A stretch of 64,000 bases of DNA from an uncultured Lachnospiraceae bacterium (GCA_947643615.1 CANRWO010000003.1:56453-120452), one strand, 5' to 3'. Counted from the first letter of the stretch, positions 43,941-53,479 are shown. Notes: generated by a model from the letters alone, not told the origin. Program-made: numbers and translations.

Positions 43941-44226
43941 GAATAATTGTAATTATCCGCGGTACCACCCGCATTGAAACGCCGCGCCTTCCAACAAAGG
44001 CGTAACTCGGCAGTTCCCTCTCTCGCACTTAACGCATGCAACGTGCTGCCCTAATAAGCATCCGTACCGTATTGCAATCATCCATACGCAATCAGTACCT
44101 GCCTTTCAAACAACCTGCTCCGGAGTGTTCCCTTTATCAGCTTCCGCGGTTGGCGCTCTCAGTCGGTGACGCCGTCTTCCTGTCGTTTCCCCTGACAAGA
44201 GTCTCCTTCATAGCATTTTCAATATG
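43901..44226 (-). promoter_or_regulatory. Aspartyl T-box leader of aspS-gatCAB
   Basis: The canonical antiterminator motif GCGGGTGGTACCGCGG is at 43957-43972 on the minus strand. It is followed by the competing terminator GTCCCGGGA/TCTCGGGAC at 43909-43940 with TTATTTG after it. Upstream, stem I carries a GAC triplet (ACCGACUGAG, 44162-44164) as likely aspartate specifier. The leader thus ties the whole aspS-gatC-gatA-gatB operon to the charging state of tRNA-Asp. A further 170 bases up to the aspS start hold a GCCTGCC..GGCGGC hairpin. Confidence 0.88.
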
Positions 44227-44232
44227 GAAACC

Positions 44233-44261
44233 ATGCTACCACACTTTTTTTGTCTTGGCAA
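44233..44261 (-). promoter_or_regulatory. Promoter of the aspS-gatCAB operon
   Basis: TTGCCA, 17 bases, TAGCAT on the minus strand directly before the T-box leader. The -10 is imperfect. Confidence 0.5.
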
Positions 44262-44321
44262 GAGCATAAATAAAAATTTTCCCTTTTGGAATGACCGCAC
44301 CAATCGCATAGCCGGGCACCG

Positions 44322-45722
44322 CTACTTGATCCATCCCCAGGTAATGGCAAGGAACTCCCCGCAGTAATACATTCCCCGCAGCCAGATAAACGCCGTGATC
44401 CCCCACAGCATCCATGCCAGGTCTTTCCTCACGCATAACACCTTCTTTGCCAGGGACAGGATCACACAGATCAACAGCAACATAGTCCCGAAGGTAGCCC
44501 TGTCGGGGTAATGGGGGGAAAGCGCCATAGCGCCCCAGGAGAGCAGTGCGCACAGAAGCAGCAATCCATTTCTCCGCCCCAGCTCCTGTTTCAGGACTCC
44601 CATGCACAGCATTGCCATAAATCCCAATACCAAAAGAACAGGAAACAGATGTACCGCCACCGCACCGCTCTCCGCATAACCTCTCAGAAAGCACTGCCAC
44701 AGGAAGCCATACTCATTGCTCTCCACCCGTGCGCTGCGGACAAAGTTTCCCGGCGCCACAATGACCAGGATACTTCCCGCCAGGCACCCTATATTTCCCA
44801 GGATCATCCACAAAGACAGCCTGCGTCCCTCCCTGGCTGTCAGAACAATTACTGCAAGGCTCAACAGCCATACCGCAGGCCCCATATTCTCATTACTCCA
44901 GCCTGCCAGGACACTCAGCGGAAGAATCCACAGCACAATCCCCGGCAAAGGCTTCGGCAGGAGGAAAGTCTCCCCTCCCGATTGGTTTTCTTCAGGAGCC
45001 GCCATGTGCTCTGCCCCAGCTATCGTATTTCCCGCCGAATTCTCCGCTCTGCCCCCCGGGGCAGTCCTGCCACTTCCCGCCTCGGCCCCTGGGACGGACT
45101 CGCGTCTTCCTACACCGGCCCCCGGAACGGACCCGCGTCTTCCTACACCGGCCCCCGGAACGGACTCGCTTCTTCCTACACCGGCCGCCTTACCAACTGG
45201 AAAAATTGTCCTGGCCCCCGGAAACAGCTTTCCCTTATCCGGCAATTCCCTTAGATAGCACCATGCAAAGAGAAGGATAAAGACTGTAATATACAGATAA
45301 TTAGCGGCTCCAGCCTGCCAGAACATGCTCATCTTCCAGTTGGCATTCAGGCCCAGCATCAATGCCAACGCCGCCCAGAATGCAGGCAGCTTTTTATTTT
45401 GCGCCACCACACAGGCCACGGCGGCCAAAAGAAATGTCACAGTCACATTCAGGATATCCGCCCCACGCTCCCCCAAAAGCAGCGTGAGCTGCAGAATACC
45501 ATGGGTAATGCTTCTGCCGCCCCAATTGTTATAATGCCAGACCTGGCTCTTTACAATGTCGGCAAAAGAGGTGATAGGGGTCTCGTCCGAAAGCATGGTA
45601 GAATACCACAAATCGTCCATCATAAAAGGGACCGCTCTGTGGGTCTTATATAGGACCAATATGGTTACTACAGTCAAAACGCATGTTATTATTAAAATAC
45701 CCTTCCGTGGCCTCATTCTCAT
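44322..45722 (-). CDS. DUF6056 polytopic membrane protein
   Basis: A 466-residue protein with about ten membrane helices. The N-terminus FMMDDLWYSTML after the first helix, and WGGRSITHGILQLTLLLG, are typical of DUF6056, a family of glucosyltransferase-like GT-C-fold membrane proteins; the acidic pair DD would be the catalytic or lipid-sugar site. Between two helices (residues about 175-250) sits a low-complexity loop with repeated GVGRRESVPGA units. It is a single gene between dapL and the aspS operon. A role in cell-surface glycosylation is likely but unproven. Confidence 0.7.
   Translation of the reverse strand: MRMRPRKGILIITCVLTVVTILVLYKTHRAVPFMMDDLWYSTMLSDETPITSFADIVKSQVWHYNNWGGRSITHGILQLTLLLGERGADILNVTVTFLLAAVACVVAQNKKLPAFWAALALMLGLNANWKMSMFWQAGAANYLYITVFILLFAWCYLRELPDKGKLFPGARTIFPVGKAAGVGRSESVPGAGVGRRGSVPGAGVGRRESVPGAEAGSGRTAPGGRAENSAGNTIAGAEHMAAPEENQSGGETFLLPKPLPGIVLWILPLSVLAGWSNENMGPAVWLLSLAVIVLTAREGRRLSLWMILGNIGCLAGSILVIVAPGNFVRSARVESNEYGFLWQCFLRGYAESGAVAVHLFPVLLVLGFMAMLCMGVLKQELGRRNGLLLLCALLSWGAMALSPHYPDRATFGTMLLLICVILSLAKKVLCVRKDLAWMLWGITAFIWLRGMYYCGEFLAITWGWIK
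45080..45190 (-). repeat. 33-bp coding minisatellite in the DUF6056 gene
   Basis: About three and a half copies of a 33-bp unit encode GVGRR-x-SVPGA. The copies are almost identical at the DNA level (cctacaccggcccccggaac repeats), which suggests recent expansion or active slippage inside a loop that tolerates length change. Confidence 0.65.
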
Positions 45723-45854
45723 TCCCGTTACCTCTTTTACCCTGAACTGCCCACCGTATGGCTTCCTTCACTCTTAAGGGTTCCCCCTGCCAAATAAGCC
45801 AAACCTTATTTTATTTCTTGGATGTTTGCAGGCAAAGCCGTTGTCTTTAATAAA

Positions 45855-47075
45855 TTACACCTGTATTGTTTTAATCCTGCCCACAGCTTCCACCGTATTC
45901 TCATAGCTTCCAAACGCCGTGAGCCTGAAGTAACCCTCGCCGCTGGGGCCGAAGCCGGAACCGGGCGTTCCCACCACGTTTCCTTTCTCCAACAAATAAT
46001 CAAAAAATTCCCAGCTGCTCATCTTTCCGGGGGTCTTCAGCCAAATATATGGCGCATTGACACCGCCGGACACCGTGAAGCCGGCTTCTTTCAACCCATC
46101 ATAAATATATCGTGCGTTATTCATATAATAAGCGACCTGTTCCCTGAGCTGTGCCCTGCCTGCCTCAGAGTAAACCGCCTCCCCTGCCCTTTGAACGATA
46201 TAAGGCGCGCCGTTGTATTTTGTGCCATGTCTTCTGGCCCAAAGGGAATGAAGCGCCACTCCCCCGCATTTCAGCTCCTTCGGAACCACGGTAAATCCAA
46301 GGCGCACGCCGGTAAATCCGGCATTTTTGGAAAAGGAACGCATTTCAATGGCACAGGTTTTGGCGCCCTCGCATTCGTAGATGCTGTGGGGGACGTCTTC
46401 CTCTGAAATATATGCTTCATATGCAGCATCATACAGGATTACCGCGCCGGTTTTGTTGGCATAGTCCACCCACTGCTGCAACTGTGGTTTTGTCACGGTA
46501 GCTCCCGTAGGGTTGTTGGGAAAACACAGGTAAATCAAATCCGGCGTTTCCCTGGGAAGCTCCGGCACAAAGCTGTTGTCTGCCGTGCAGGGCATATAGA
46601 TCACATTGCTCCAGGTCCCTGCCCCCGGATCATACACTCCTGTGCGCCCCGCCATGACATTAGAGTCCACATAAACCGGATACACCGGGTCACAGACGGC
46701 AATTTTATTGTCCAGGCTGAAAATCTCCTGGATATTACTGCAATCGCATTTTGCGCCGTCAGACACAAAAATCTCATCCGCAGAAATATCACATCCCCGC
46801 ACCCGGTAATCATTCTCCGCAATCGCACTTCGCAGAAACTCATAGCCAAGGTCGGGGGCATACCCACGAAAGCTTTCCGCCTTTCCCATCTCATCCACCG
46901 CATTGTGCAAAGCCTCCGTAATGGCAGGCGCCAGCGGCTGGGTCACGTCACCGATTCCCAGACGTATGATCTTTTTATCCGGATGTTCTGCGCTGTAGGC
47001 GCTGACTTTTTTCCCGATAGTGGAAAACAGATAGCTGCCGGGAAGCTTCAAATAGTTTTCGTTTACCTTGGCCAT
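45855..47075 (-). CDS. dapL: LL-diaminopimelate aminotransferase
   Basis: DapL converts tetrahydrodipicolinate directly to LL-diaminopimelate, bypassing the succinylase or acetylase steps of lysine and peptidoglycan precursor synthesis. The PLP lysine is in [19 protein letters not shown], with [10 protein letters not shown] and [11 protein letters not shown] as the other active-site blocks. The N-terminus [20 protein letters not shown] is diagnostic for DapL among class I/II aminotransferases. 406 residues, normal length. It follows dapF by 12 bases with GAGGAGG upstream. Confidence 0.93.
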   Translation of the reverse strand: MAKVNENYLKLPGSYLFSTIGKKVSAYSAEHPDKKIIRLGIGDVTQPLAPAITEALHNAVDEMGKAESFRGYAPDLGYEFLRSAIAENDYRVRGCDISADEIFVSDGAKCDCSNIQEIFSLDNKIAVCDPVYPVYVDSNVMAGRTGVYDPGAGTWSNVIYMPCTADNSFVPELPRETPDLIYLCFPNNPTGATVTKPQLQQWVDYANKTGAVILYDAAYEAYISEEDVPHSIYECEGAKTCAIEMRSFSKNAGFTGVRLGFTVVPKELKCGGVALHSLWARRHGTKYNGAPYIVQRAGEAVYSEAGRAQLREQVAYYMNNARYIYDGLKEAGFTVSGGVNAPYIWLKTPGKMSSWEFFDYLLEKGNVVGTPGSGFGPSGEGYFRLTAFGSYENTVEAVGRIKTIQV

Positions 47076-47087
47076 AATTCTTCCTCC

Positions 47088-47963
47088 TCACCATTCCCCT
47101 TCAAACACGGTCTCTGCAGGACCGGTCATATATACAAGGTTCTGTTCTCTGTCCCATTCAATCTGCAATTCCCCGCCTAACAGCTTCACCGTCAGGCTTG
47201 TATCCGTCAGGCCATTCAGCGCACAGGCCACCGCCGTGGCGCAACAGCCTGTCCCACAGGCCAGGGTCTCACCGGTTCCCCGCTCCCAGACACGCATAAA
47301 TACATGCTGCCTGTCCAAGACTTCCACAAACTCGGTATTCACCCGTTTCGGGAAAACGCCATGCTGCTCAAAAGCAGGGCCTATATGCCCTATATCCAGC
47401 TCCTGGACATGATCCATAAAAACAACGGCATGGGGGTTTCCCATGGATACACAGGTCATATGGTATTGCGCTCCGTTCACTTCAATAGGGGCATTTATTA
47501 CAGCGCACGTTGCACTGCTTCCCGTAGCCTCTCCGGGCAGATTCACGGGAATCAATTTGGGATCCAATATGGGACTGCCCATATTTACCCTCACCCTTTT
47601 CACCGTCCCTCTGTCCCATGGGTGCTGTCTCTCTATGGCCATACTGAGGTATTTGATCTGCCCCGCGCTGACCACGCTGATATGCTCCGAATCTGTCAGT
47701 CCCTTGTCATAGACATATTTTGCCACACAGCGGATGCCATTGCCGCACATTTCCGACCTGGTGCCGTCCGCATTGTACATTTCCATCTCAAAATCCGCTT
47801 CTTCCGCAGGATTGATAAAGATCACACCGTCGCTCCCCACACCGAAATGCCGGTCACTGAGCCTCCTTACCAATTCCGCCTTGTCCTCTGCAGGTATCCT
47901 CTCCTGAGAACCGTCAATATAGACATAATCATTCCCACACCCCTGCATTTTCGTAAATTTCAT
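47088..47963 (-). CDS. dapF: Diaminopimelate epimerase
   Basis: DapF inverts LL- to meso-diaminopimelate, the form used in peptidoglycan and for lysine. The two catalytic cysteines are both present: MCGNGIRCVAKYV and LACGTGCCATAV. The N-terminus MKFTKMQGCGNDYVYID and 291 residues are standard. AGGAGG stands 10 bases before the ATG, and a short upstream ORF ends in the same ATGA. With dapL it makes a two-gene operon covering the last two steps. Confidence 0.95.
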   Translation of the reverse strand: MKFTKMQGCGNDYVYIDGSQERIPAEDKAELVRRLSDRHFGVGSDGVIFINPAEEADFEMEMYNADGTRSEMCGNGIRCVAKYVYDKGLTDSEHISVVSAGQIKYLSMAIERQHPWDRGTVKRVRVNMGSPILDPKLIPVNLPGEATGSSATCAVINAPIEVNGAQYHMTCVSMGNPHAVVFMDHVQELDIGHIGPAFEQHGVFPKRVNTEFVEVLDRQHVFMRVWERGTGETLACGTGCCATAVACALNGLTDTSLTVKLLGGELQIEWDREQNLVYMTGPAETVFEGEW

Positions 47964-48240
47964 GAATCAATGATCCTCCTTCCTAAATCCGCCCCACTGA
48001 GCCTCATTGCAGCTATCTTCCATGCCTCCATCATAGACAGCGCCATAGGGGTGGTTTCCGCTATACTCGTACCGCTGTCCATACTGCATTTACAGATATC
48101 TGTGGGTTTCCTCTCGCCATATGGTTCCGCGCCATCAAAAGCTCCTTCACCGCCTTGATGCCGTCCTCCTCATTGCCCACCCCGGGATCCTTTTGGGTAT
48201 ACATATTCATAATGCAGACCAGCCTCCCATACAATAATAT
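47964..48240 (-). pseudogene. Possible remnant of a small gene upstream of dapF
   Basis: Three short reading frames share this stretch and none is long enough for the ORF track. One runs MNMYTQKDPGVGNEEDGIKA to a stop after 49 residues. A second, MQYGQRYEYSGNHPYGAVYD, has 40 residues. A third (36 residues) ends in the ATGA of the dapF start. The first two have protein-like composition, as if one gene were broken by a frameshift. I recognise no family. It may equally be chance in noncoding DNA. Confidence 0.3.
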
Positions 48241-48303
48241 TGACCCATCAATCCTTACTGCAAGGGAAGATCACTGAAAACTGCAAAAGTTCTTTTCATA
48301 TTA

Positions 48304-48337
48304 ATAAGGGCAGTTCTCACCTATGTAGAACGCCCTT
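48304..48337. terminator. Hairpin in the dapF / 48462 intergenic region
   Basis: AAGGGC-a-GTTCT pairs with AGAAC-GCCCTT around a 9-base loop. Neither strand has a strong T-run. It could end leftward transcripts or be part of the leader of the plus-strand gene. Confidence 0.4.
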
Positions 48338-48461
48338 GTCCCATAGCCATAATAACAACCACAGCGGCGCCTTGTCAATCATAAATCGCGTATATTTTCC
48401 GAAATCCCCTCATATATTTTATAAAGAGAATAATACGGATACATATTTAAGGGGAATAAGG

Positions 48462-48962
48462 ATGAGCGCTAAGACAAAAATTGTTGTACTTCACATGAAA
48501 GAATTAATTTATACTGGTATCTTCGCCCTTCTGGGAATCTTGTTCATCATCCTGCTAGTGATGATGTTCCTGCCCGGCAAAGAAGAAGAAAGCAATCTGC
48601 CTGATGAAGAAGTCACCGCTACCGTGGGGCCCGTTTACATACCCGGTATTTATACCACTGAACTGATTCTTGGGACCCAGACCATCGATGTGGAAGTTAT
48701 CGTGGATAAAAACACCATCACTTCCATCCGCATGGTAAACCTGAATGAAGCCGTGACCACTATGTACCCGCTGCTGGAGCCTACCTTTGATACTATCTGC
48801 CAACAGGTATATGAAAATCAGGCCCTGGATCAGGTCACTTATACTTCCGAAAGCAAGTATACCTCCCTGGTGCTGCTGGAAGCCATACAAAACTCCCTGA
48901 ACAAAGCCACCATAAAAGAAACACCCGCACCTTCCGCATCGCCTTCAGCTGCCTTGCAGTAA
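48462..48962 (+). CDS. Membrane-anchored FMN_bind-like protein
   Basis: The ATG at 48462 has AGGGGAATAAGG upstream and gives 166 residues. One membrane helix (IYTGIFALLGILFIILLVM) precedes an extracellular domain. The pattern PGIYTTELILGTQTIDVEV, then ITSIRMVNLNEAVTTMYP and a C-terminal TSLVLLEAIQNSLNKA, resembles FMN-binding (FMN_bind) domains of flavin-linked surface electron-transfer proteins. The S/T-G-A-T flavinylation motif is not visible, so covalent FMN is doubtful. A Pro/Ser-rich tail ends the protein. Conserved but unassigned in Lachnospiraceae. Confidence 0.6.
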   Translation: MSAKTKIVVLHMKELIYTGIFALLGILFIILLVMMFLPGKEEESNLPDEEVTATVGPVYIPGIYTTELILGTQTIDVEVIVDKNTITSIRMVNLNEAVTTMYPLLEPTFDTICQQVYENQALDQVTYTSESKYTSLVLLEAIQNSLNKATIKETPAPSASPSAALQ

Positions 48963-49017
48963 TGGCAGGCAGGAGGGACTGCCGGATCGCACAATATAAT
49001 ATGGCGTGTTTGTCAAA

Positions 49018-49043
49018 ACACCCCCGGAAATGACCGGGGGTGT
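49018..49043. terminator. Bidirectional terminator between the 48462 gene and nadE
   Basis: ACACCCCCGG/CCGGGGGTGT is a 10-bp perfect stem with a 6-base loop. It has CTTTCTG on the plus side and TTTTGACA on the minus side, and sits between two convergent genes. Confidence 0.82.
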
Positions 49044-49053
49044 CTTTCTGCCG

Positions 49054-50967
49054 TTATTGCAATTTTTCCACTTCCGCCAGCCATAGCGAAGCGCTGGCAT
49101 CTGAGGGCATGCGCAGATCCCCTCTTGGGGATACCGCCACGCTTCCCACCTTGGGCCCGTCCGGCAGGCAGGAGCGCTTAAACTGCTGCGCAAAAAAACG
49201 CTTATAAAAATTCTTCAGCCATTTCAGAATGACGGCTTTGTCATACTGCCCTGCAAAAGCCATCTGGGCCACGCGGTAAATCTTTGCAGGAGGAAAACCT
49301 CCCCGGAGCATATAGTATAAAAAGAAATCGTGAAGCTCATAAGGGCCTACAAGCTCTTCCGTCTTTTGGGCAATCTCACCGTCCACCGGCGGCAGGAGCT
49401 CCGGACTGACAGGCGTGTCCAGCACATCCCCCAATACCCGGGACAGCTGGCTGATGCCGCAGGTATCTGCATAATATTTTACAAGGTGGCGCACCAGCGT
49501 CTTGGGTACTCCCGCATTTACGCCATACATGGACATGTGGTCCCCGTTGTAAGTCGCCCATCCCAGCGCAAGCTCGGACATATCCCCTGTGCCGATGACC
49601 AGGCCGCTTTCCCTGTTTGCGATATCCATCAGCACCTGGGTACGCTCCCTGGCCTGGGCGTTCTCATAGGTCACATCATGGTTCCCCGGGTCCTGGCCGA
49701 TATCCCTGAAATGAATATCCACGGCCTCTTTGATGTCCACCTCTTCCAGCGTAACGCCCAGAGTCCTTGCCAGTTCACAGGCATTATGATAGGTTCTGTC
49801 GGTAGTTCCGAAACAGGGCATAGTCACCGCAATGATTCCTTTCCTGTCCAATTGCAGCATATCAAAAGTCCTTACCGTGACAAGCAGGGCCAATGTGGAA
49901 TCCAATCCGCCGGAAAGTCCCACCACCGCCGTCTTAAGGCCGGTATGCACATACCGCTTCTTCAGGCCATAGGATTGGATGGACAGAATCTCCTCACACC
50001 TGCTGTTCCGCATTGCCTCATCGGAGGGCACAAAGGGCATACTGTTAAAAGTACGCACCAGCGGCGTCTCCTCCACCCTCAGAGTAAAGGGAACCATAGC
50101 ATATGTTGCCTGGGGTTCCTTTCCGAAGGTTCCCATCCGCCGCCTCTCCGACAAAATCCTCTGTATGTCAATATCTTCATAAAGCGTTTCGCATTGGAAT
50201 GTTTTCACCTGCGCCAGGATCGTCCCGTTTTCCGCAATCAGGTTATGCCCGCCGAACACAAGATCCTGAGTGGACTCCCCCTCCCCCGCTGAGGTGTAGA
50301 TGTAACCGCAGATCAGCCTGGCGCTGCCGGACTTCACCAGCAGCTCCCGATACTCATCCTTTCCGATGGTCTCGTTGGAAGCCGACAGGTTGGCAATCAG
50401 AGTGGCCCCCTTCAGCGCATGGTCTGTGCCGGGAGGGTTCGCTACCCACAGATCTTCACAAATCTCACATCCCACCGTCAACCCCTGCACATTTTCACAA
50501 GCAAACAAAATATTGGTTCCGAAGGGGATGTTCTTCCCGTTATAAGTAAATTCTGCCGGCTCCCTGTTTCCCTCAGCAAAATGGCGCCCTTCATAAAATT
50601 CCGCATAGGAAGGCACATTTGCCTTGGGCACCATACCCAACACTTCCCCGTCCCAAAGCACTGCCGCTACATTATAAAGCCTGCCGGCCCTCTCCATGGG
50701 CAGGCCCACCATGACCAGGGCATCCTTACCTTCTGTAGCCTTTGCCACTGCCAAAAGCTGCTCGGAAGCCTCGTCCAGCAAAGCGGACTGCATAAACAGA
50801 TCACCGCAGGTATATCCCGTGAGGCACAGCTCGGGAAACACAATAACCTTTGCCCCCATGCCGTACGCCTCTTCCAGCCTTTCGCAGATCACTCCCGCAT
50901 TGTAAGAAGGGTCTGCCACCCTGATCCTGGGCGTTACCGCCGCCACTTTGATAAAACCATGTTTCAT
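49054..50967 (-). CDS. nadE: Glutamine-hydrolysing NAD+ synthase
   Basis: The last step of NAD+ synthesis. The N-terminal nitrilase-type glutaminase has the triad Glu in VFPELCLTGYTCG, Lys in PKANVPSYAEFYEGRHF and Cys in EICEDLWV. The C-terminal synthetase (from about residue 345) has the PP-loop GLSGGLDSTLALLV. The 637 residues fit the two-domain form. It follows hslO by 30 bases with a weak ribosome site (GGGATT), so it is likely cotranscribed. Confidence 0.93.
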   Translation of the reverse strand: MKHGFIKVAAVTPRIRVADPSYNAGVICERLEEAYGMGAKVIVFPELCLTGYTCGDLFMQSALLDEASEQLLAVAKATEGKDALVMVGLPMERAGRLYNVAAVLWDGEVLGMVPKANVPSYAEFYEGRHFAEGNREPAEFTYNGKNIPFGTNILFACENVQGLTVGCEICEDLWVANPPGTDHALKGATLIANLSASNETIGKDEYRELLVKSGSARLICGYIYTSAGEGESTQDLVFGGHNLIAENGTILAQVKTFQCETLYEDIDIQRILSERRRMGTFGKEPQATYAMVPFTLRVEETPLVRTFNSMPFVPSDEAMRNSRCEEILSIQSYGLKKRYVHTGLKTAVVGLSGGLDSTLALLVTVRTFDMLQLDRKGIIAVTMPCFGTTDRTYHNACELARTLGVTLEEVDIKEAVDIHFRDIGQDPGNHDVTYENAQARERTQVLMDIANRESGLVIGTGDMSELALGWATYNGDHMSMYGVNAGVPKTLVRHLVKYYADTCGISQLSRVLGDVLDTPVSPELLPPVDGEIAQKTEELVGPYELHDFFLYYMLRGGFPPAKIYRVAQMAFAGQYDKAVILKWLKNFYKRFFAQQFKRSCLPDGPKVGSVAVSPRGDLRMPSDASASLWLAEVEKLQ

Positions 50968-50997
50968 ATAATCCCATGCCTTTCCGCAACCGGTCCG

Positions 50998-51876
50998 CTA
51001 TTTGCTTCTGCGGTATAATTGTTTCAAATCATCCATATAAAATTTGTAATCTTTATCACAAAAATGACAATTAACGGTAATCCCCTGGCCTTCGTCTATC
51101 ATCTCCTGCAATTCTTTCCTGCCAAGGCTGACCAACGCCTTTTCCACACGTTCCTTACTGCAGTCACAGATAAAAGCCGTGGGCATGGTATCGGTCACCT
51201 CCACGGAGAAACCGTCCAAAACCATCTCCAGCATCTGCTCCGGGGTATTCCCTTCATCCAGCATGACCGTTACGGGACGGATCTTTTTCAGGTTCTCCTC
51301 CAGACGCTCAATCACCGCATCCTCCACAAAAGGCATCAGCTGTATGATAAAACCGCCTGCCTGACGCACGGTATTGTCACGCTCCATAAGCACGCCCAGT
51401 CCCACGGACGAGGGCACCTGCTCGGAAGTGGCAAAATAATAGGTCAGGTCTTCCGCAATCTCACCGGTCTGAAGTAAAGTCTGCCCTGCATAAGGCTCCT
51501 TTAACCCCAAATCTTTGACCACGCTCAAAATTCCGCTTCCTACCGCCCGTCCCACATCCAGCTTGCCGGCGGCGCTGGCAGGCAAGATCACATCCGGGAT
51601 ATTTGCATATCCCTTGACCTTCCCCCGGGAATCGGCCGTCACGGTAAGTCCCTGCACAGGGCCGTCCCCCCTGACCTGTAACGTCAGGATATCCTTTTCT
51701 CCTTTTAACATACTGCCCATCATGGCTCCGGCACATAAAAGCCTGCCCAATGCCGCCGTTACCACAGGACTTGTATTATGCGCCGCCCTGGCTGTCTCCA
51801 CGGTTTCCCTGGCAGTGCAGGCAAAGGCCCTGATTTGGGCATTTGCAGCAGTAGCTCTCACAATGTAATCTGTCAT
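50998..51876 (-). CDS. hslO: Hsp33 redox-activated chaperonin
   Basis: HslO is a holdase switched on when its zinc-binding cysteines are oxidised. The zinc centre is in place: CDCSKERVEKAL (C.C) and NCHFCDKDYKF (C..C). The N-terminal IVRATAANAQIRAFACTARE is typical. AGGAA before the ATG at 51876 gives 292 residues; the ORF extension upstream is not needed. A gut anaerobe would use it against oxidative unfolding. It heads an operon with nadE. Confidence 0.93.
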   Translation of the reverse strand: MTDYIVRATAANAQIRAFACTARETVETARAAHNTSPVVTAALGRLLCAGAMMGSMLKGEKDILTLQVRGDGPVQGLTVTADSRGKVKGYANIPDVILPASAAGKLDVGRAVGSGILSVVKDLGLKEPYAGQTLLQTGEIAEDLTYYFATSEQVPSSVGLGVLMERDNTVRQAGGFIIQLMPFVEDAVIERLEENLKKIRPVTVMLDEGNTPEQMLEMVLDGFSVEVTDTMPTAFICDCSKERVEKALVSLGRKELQEMIDEGQGITVNCHFCDKDYKFYMDDLKQLYRRSK

Positions 51877-52053
51877 ATCCGTTCCTGTTTTGGTTCCTTT
51901 CCACAGTTCATCCGTATTCACTCCGGCACTCTATCCGGTCAGAAATTGAAGCCTGAAACTGCCTGTTCCGTACCGCTGCGTCGTTAAAATATCTAACCGG
52001 ATGGCGCAGCATATGTTCTTTTATTATACTTCTCCCTTTTCCGAAAAGTATTC

Positions 52054-52479
52054 TCAATGAATAGCACACAGGTTAGAATGAATATATTCTCTTACCAAAT
52101 CCCAAAAAGCTTCATAATCATTATGCAGCGCCGTCCGGCTTTGCAGTCCCGCTATTTTTTCTTCATAATCGTCGCTTTCAATATCTAATTGTCTTGCCTC
52201 ATGAAGAATACGTGCTTCATCCAAAGCCCCGCAGTTTATTAAAGCACTCTGTATTTCCCCGCACATTTCAGACATGCCGCCTTCTAAAATCCCTTCTAAC
52301 CCATCCATCTGCAATTCCGTATCATAATCTATTACATAAATTACATCCCGAATAAACGGGGGATATTTATGTAAAATTTTCCTGACTTCCGGCTCATTGT
52401 ATATTCCGGCCATAGCCTGTAAAAAATCATCGTCACTCCGATTCTCTCTATCAGCCAGTGCCTTATCAATAAAATTCAT
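52054..52479 (-). CDS. DUF4375 (DMP19-like) protein
   Basis: The 141-residue protein matches the DMP19/DUF4375 family, an all-helical, acidic fold (IYVIDYDTELQMDGLEGIL, then GALDEARILHEARQL). Some members mimic DNA or act as immunity-like proteins in toxin loci; here no toxin is adjacent. The gene is clearly more AT-rich than its neighbours, which may mean transfer. AGGAG precedes the start. Soluble; role unknown. Confidence 0.65.
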   Translation of the reverse strand: MNFIDKALADRENRSDDDFLQAMAGIYNEPEVRKILHKYPPFIRDVIYVIDYDTELQMDGLEGILEGGMSEMCGEIQSALINCGALDEARILHEARQLDIESDDYEEKIAGLQSRTALHNDYEAFWDLVREYIHSNLCAIH

Positions 52480-52633
52480 CCTGTCTCTCCTATAAGACCT
52501 ACCCGTTACAGTTCACCTGTAATGTCATTCGTTTACCCCTTTTATATTTGAAAACTATTATATAAATCTATGAATAATGCGGCATTTCTCGATATAAATG
52601 ATTGAGCGGGCTTCCTTCATTAACGATTTTGGT

Positions 52634-53425
52634 TCACTTTCCCTGCTCCTGCGCCACAATATAGATTCTCTGGCTCTCCCCAGTCACTTCTTCTCCCGTA
52701 TCCGCATCCTTTATCTCCAAGACCTTCATTCCTGCGCACTCCACCAACGTTTTCATCTGCTCTGCCCGATACCCTCTCTGGTAATGCGTCTCCGTAATTT
52801 TTTCAAACAGGCTGCCTTCCCGGCTTATGAAAAGGGTCAAATCGTACTCGTTGATCTCACTCTCCGGATCGTAAAAGTTCTCCCAGATAAAGCTGCAATC
52901 CTCCCGGTTTTCCGCTATAACGGTATCACCGATCACCTTTTCGTACTTATATACCGTGTTAAAGTCAAAAATAAAAATTCCCTTGGGATATAAATAATTA
53001 TTTACCAGAGAAAAAACGGCGGACAGCTCTTCCTCTTCCAAAATATAATTTAAGGAATCGCAGACGCTGTACACCGTCCCCACCGTGCTGTACAGCTCCA
53101 GTTCCCGCATGTCCTGGTTCAGATAGAGAATGGAATCCCCCTTCTGCGCTCTTTTTTCCATAGCCACATTCAACATATCCCCGGAGACATCCACCCCAAT
53201 CATGTCATATCCTTTGCGGTACATCAGCTCTGTCAGCGTGCCTGTGCCGCATCCCAGATCCAATACCAGGTTGCGCTCCGAGTCCAATTTGTCCTCCGCA
53301 TCCCGCACAGGCTCCGACACGCCGTATTTTCCTATCAGCTCATGCAGCCTCTCACTCCACTGGCCATATGGCACATTATCCATAAGCTCGTCATAAACTG
53401 CCGAAAAATCCCCATATGCATCCAT
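52634..53425 (-). CDS. Class I SAM-dependent methyltransferase
   Basis: The Rossmann methyltransferase motif I is VLDLGCGTGTLTELM, followed by MIGVDVSGDML (motif II acidic residue) and YLNQDMRELEL (motif III). The start MDAYGDFSAVYDELMDNVPY is typical of small-molecule methyltransferases of this clade. GGAGG stands 11 bases before the ATG at 53425, giving 263 residues; the longer ORF is not supported. Substrate unknown. It follows the DUF368 gene in the same direction. Confidence 0.8.
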   Translation of the reverse strand: MDAYGDFSAVYDELMDNVPYGQWSERLHELIGKYGVSEPVRDAEDKLDSERNLVLDLGCGTGTLTELMYRKGYDMIGVDVSGDMLNVAMEKRAQKGDSILYLNQDMRELELYSTVGTVYSVCDSLNYILEEEELSAVFSLVNNYLYPKGIFIFDFNTVYKYEKVIGDTVIAENREDCSFIWENFYDPESEINEYDLTLFISREGSLFEKITETHYQRGYRAEQMKTLVECAGMKVLEIKDADTGEEVTGESQRIYIVAQEQGK

Positions 53426-53479
53426 TTTAACCGCTTCCTCCATGCCGCAGCCCATATCCGGAGGGGAAATGCCCACTCA

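Noticed and set aside
44236-44700. 154-residue minus-strand ORF
   Set aside because: It reads the DUF6056 gene in a second frame and lacks recognisable protein character; its good-looking end is only the promoter region of aspS.
47304-48158. 284-residue plus-strand ORF
   Set aside because: Antisense to dapF for most of its length and without family motifs.
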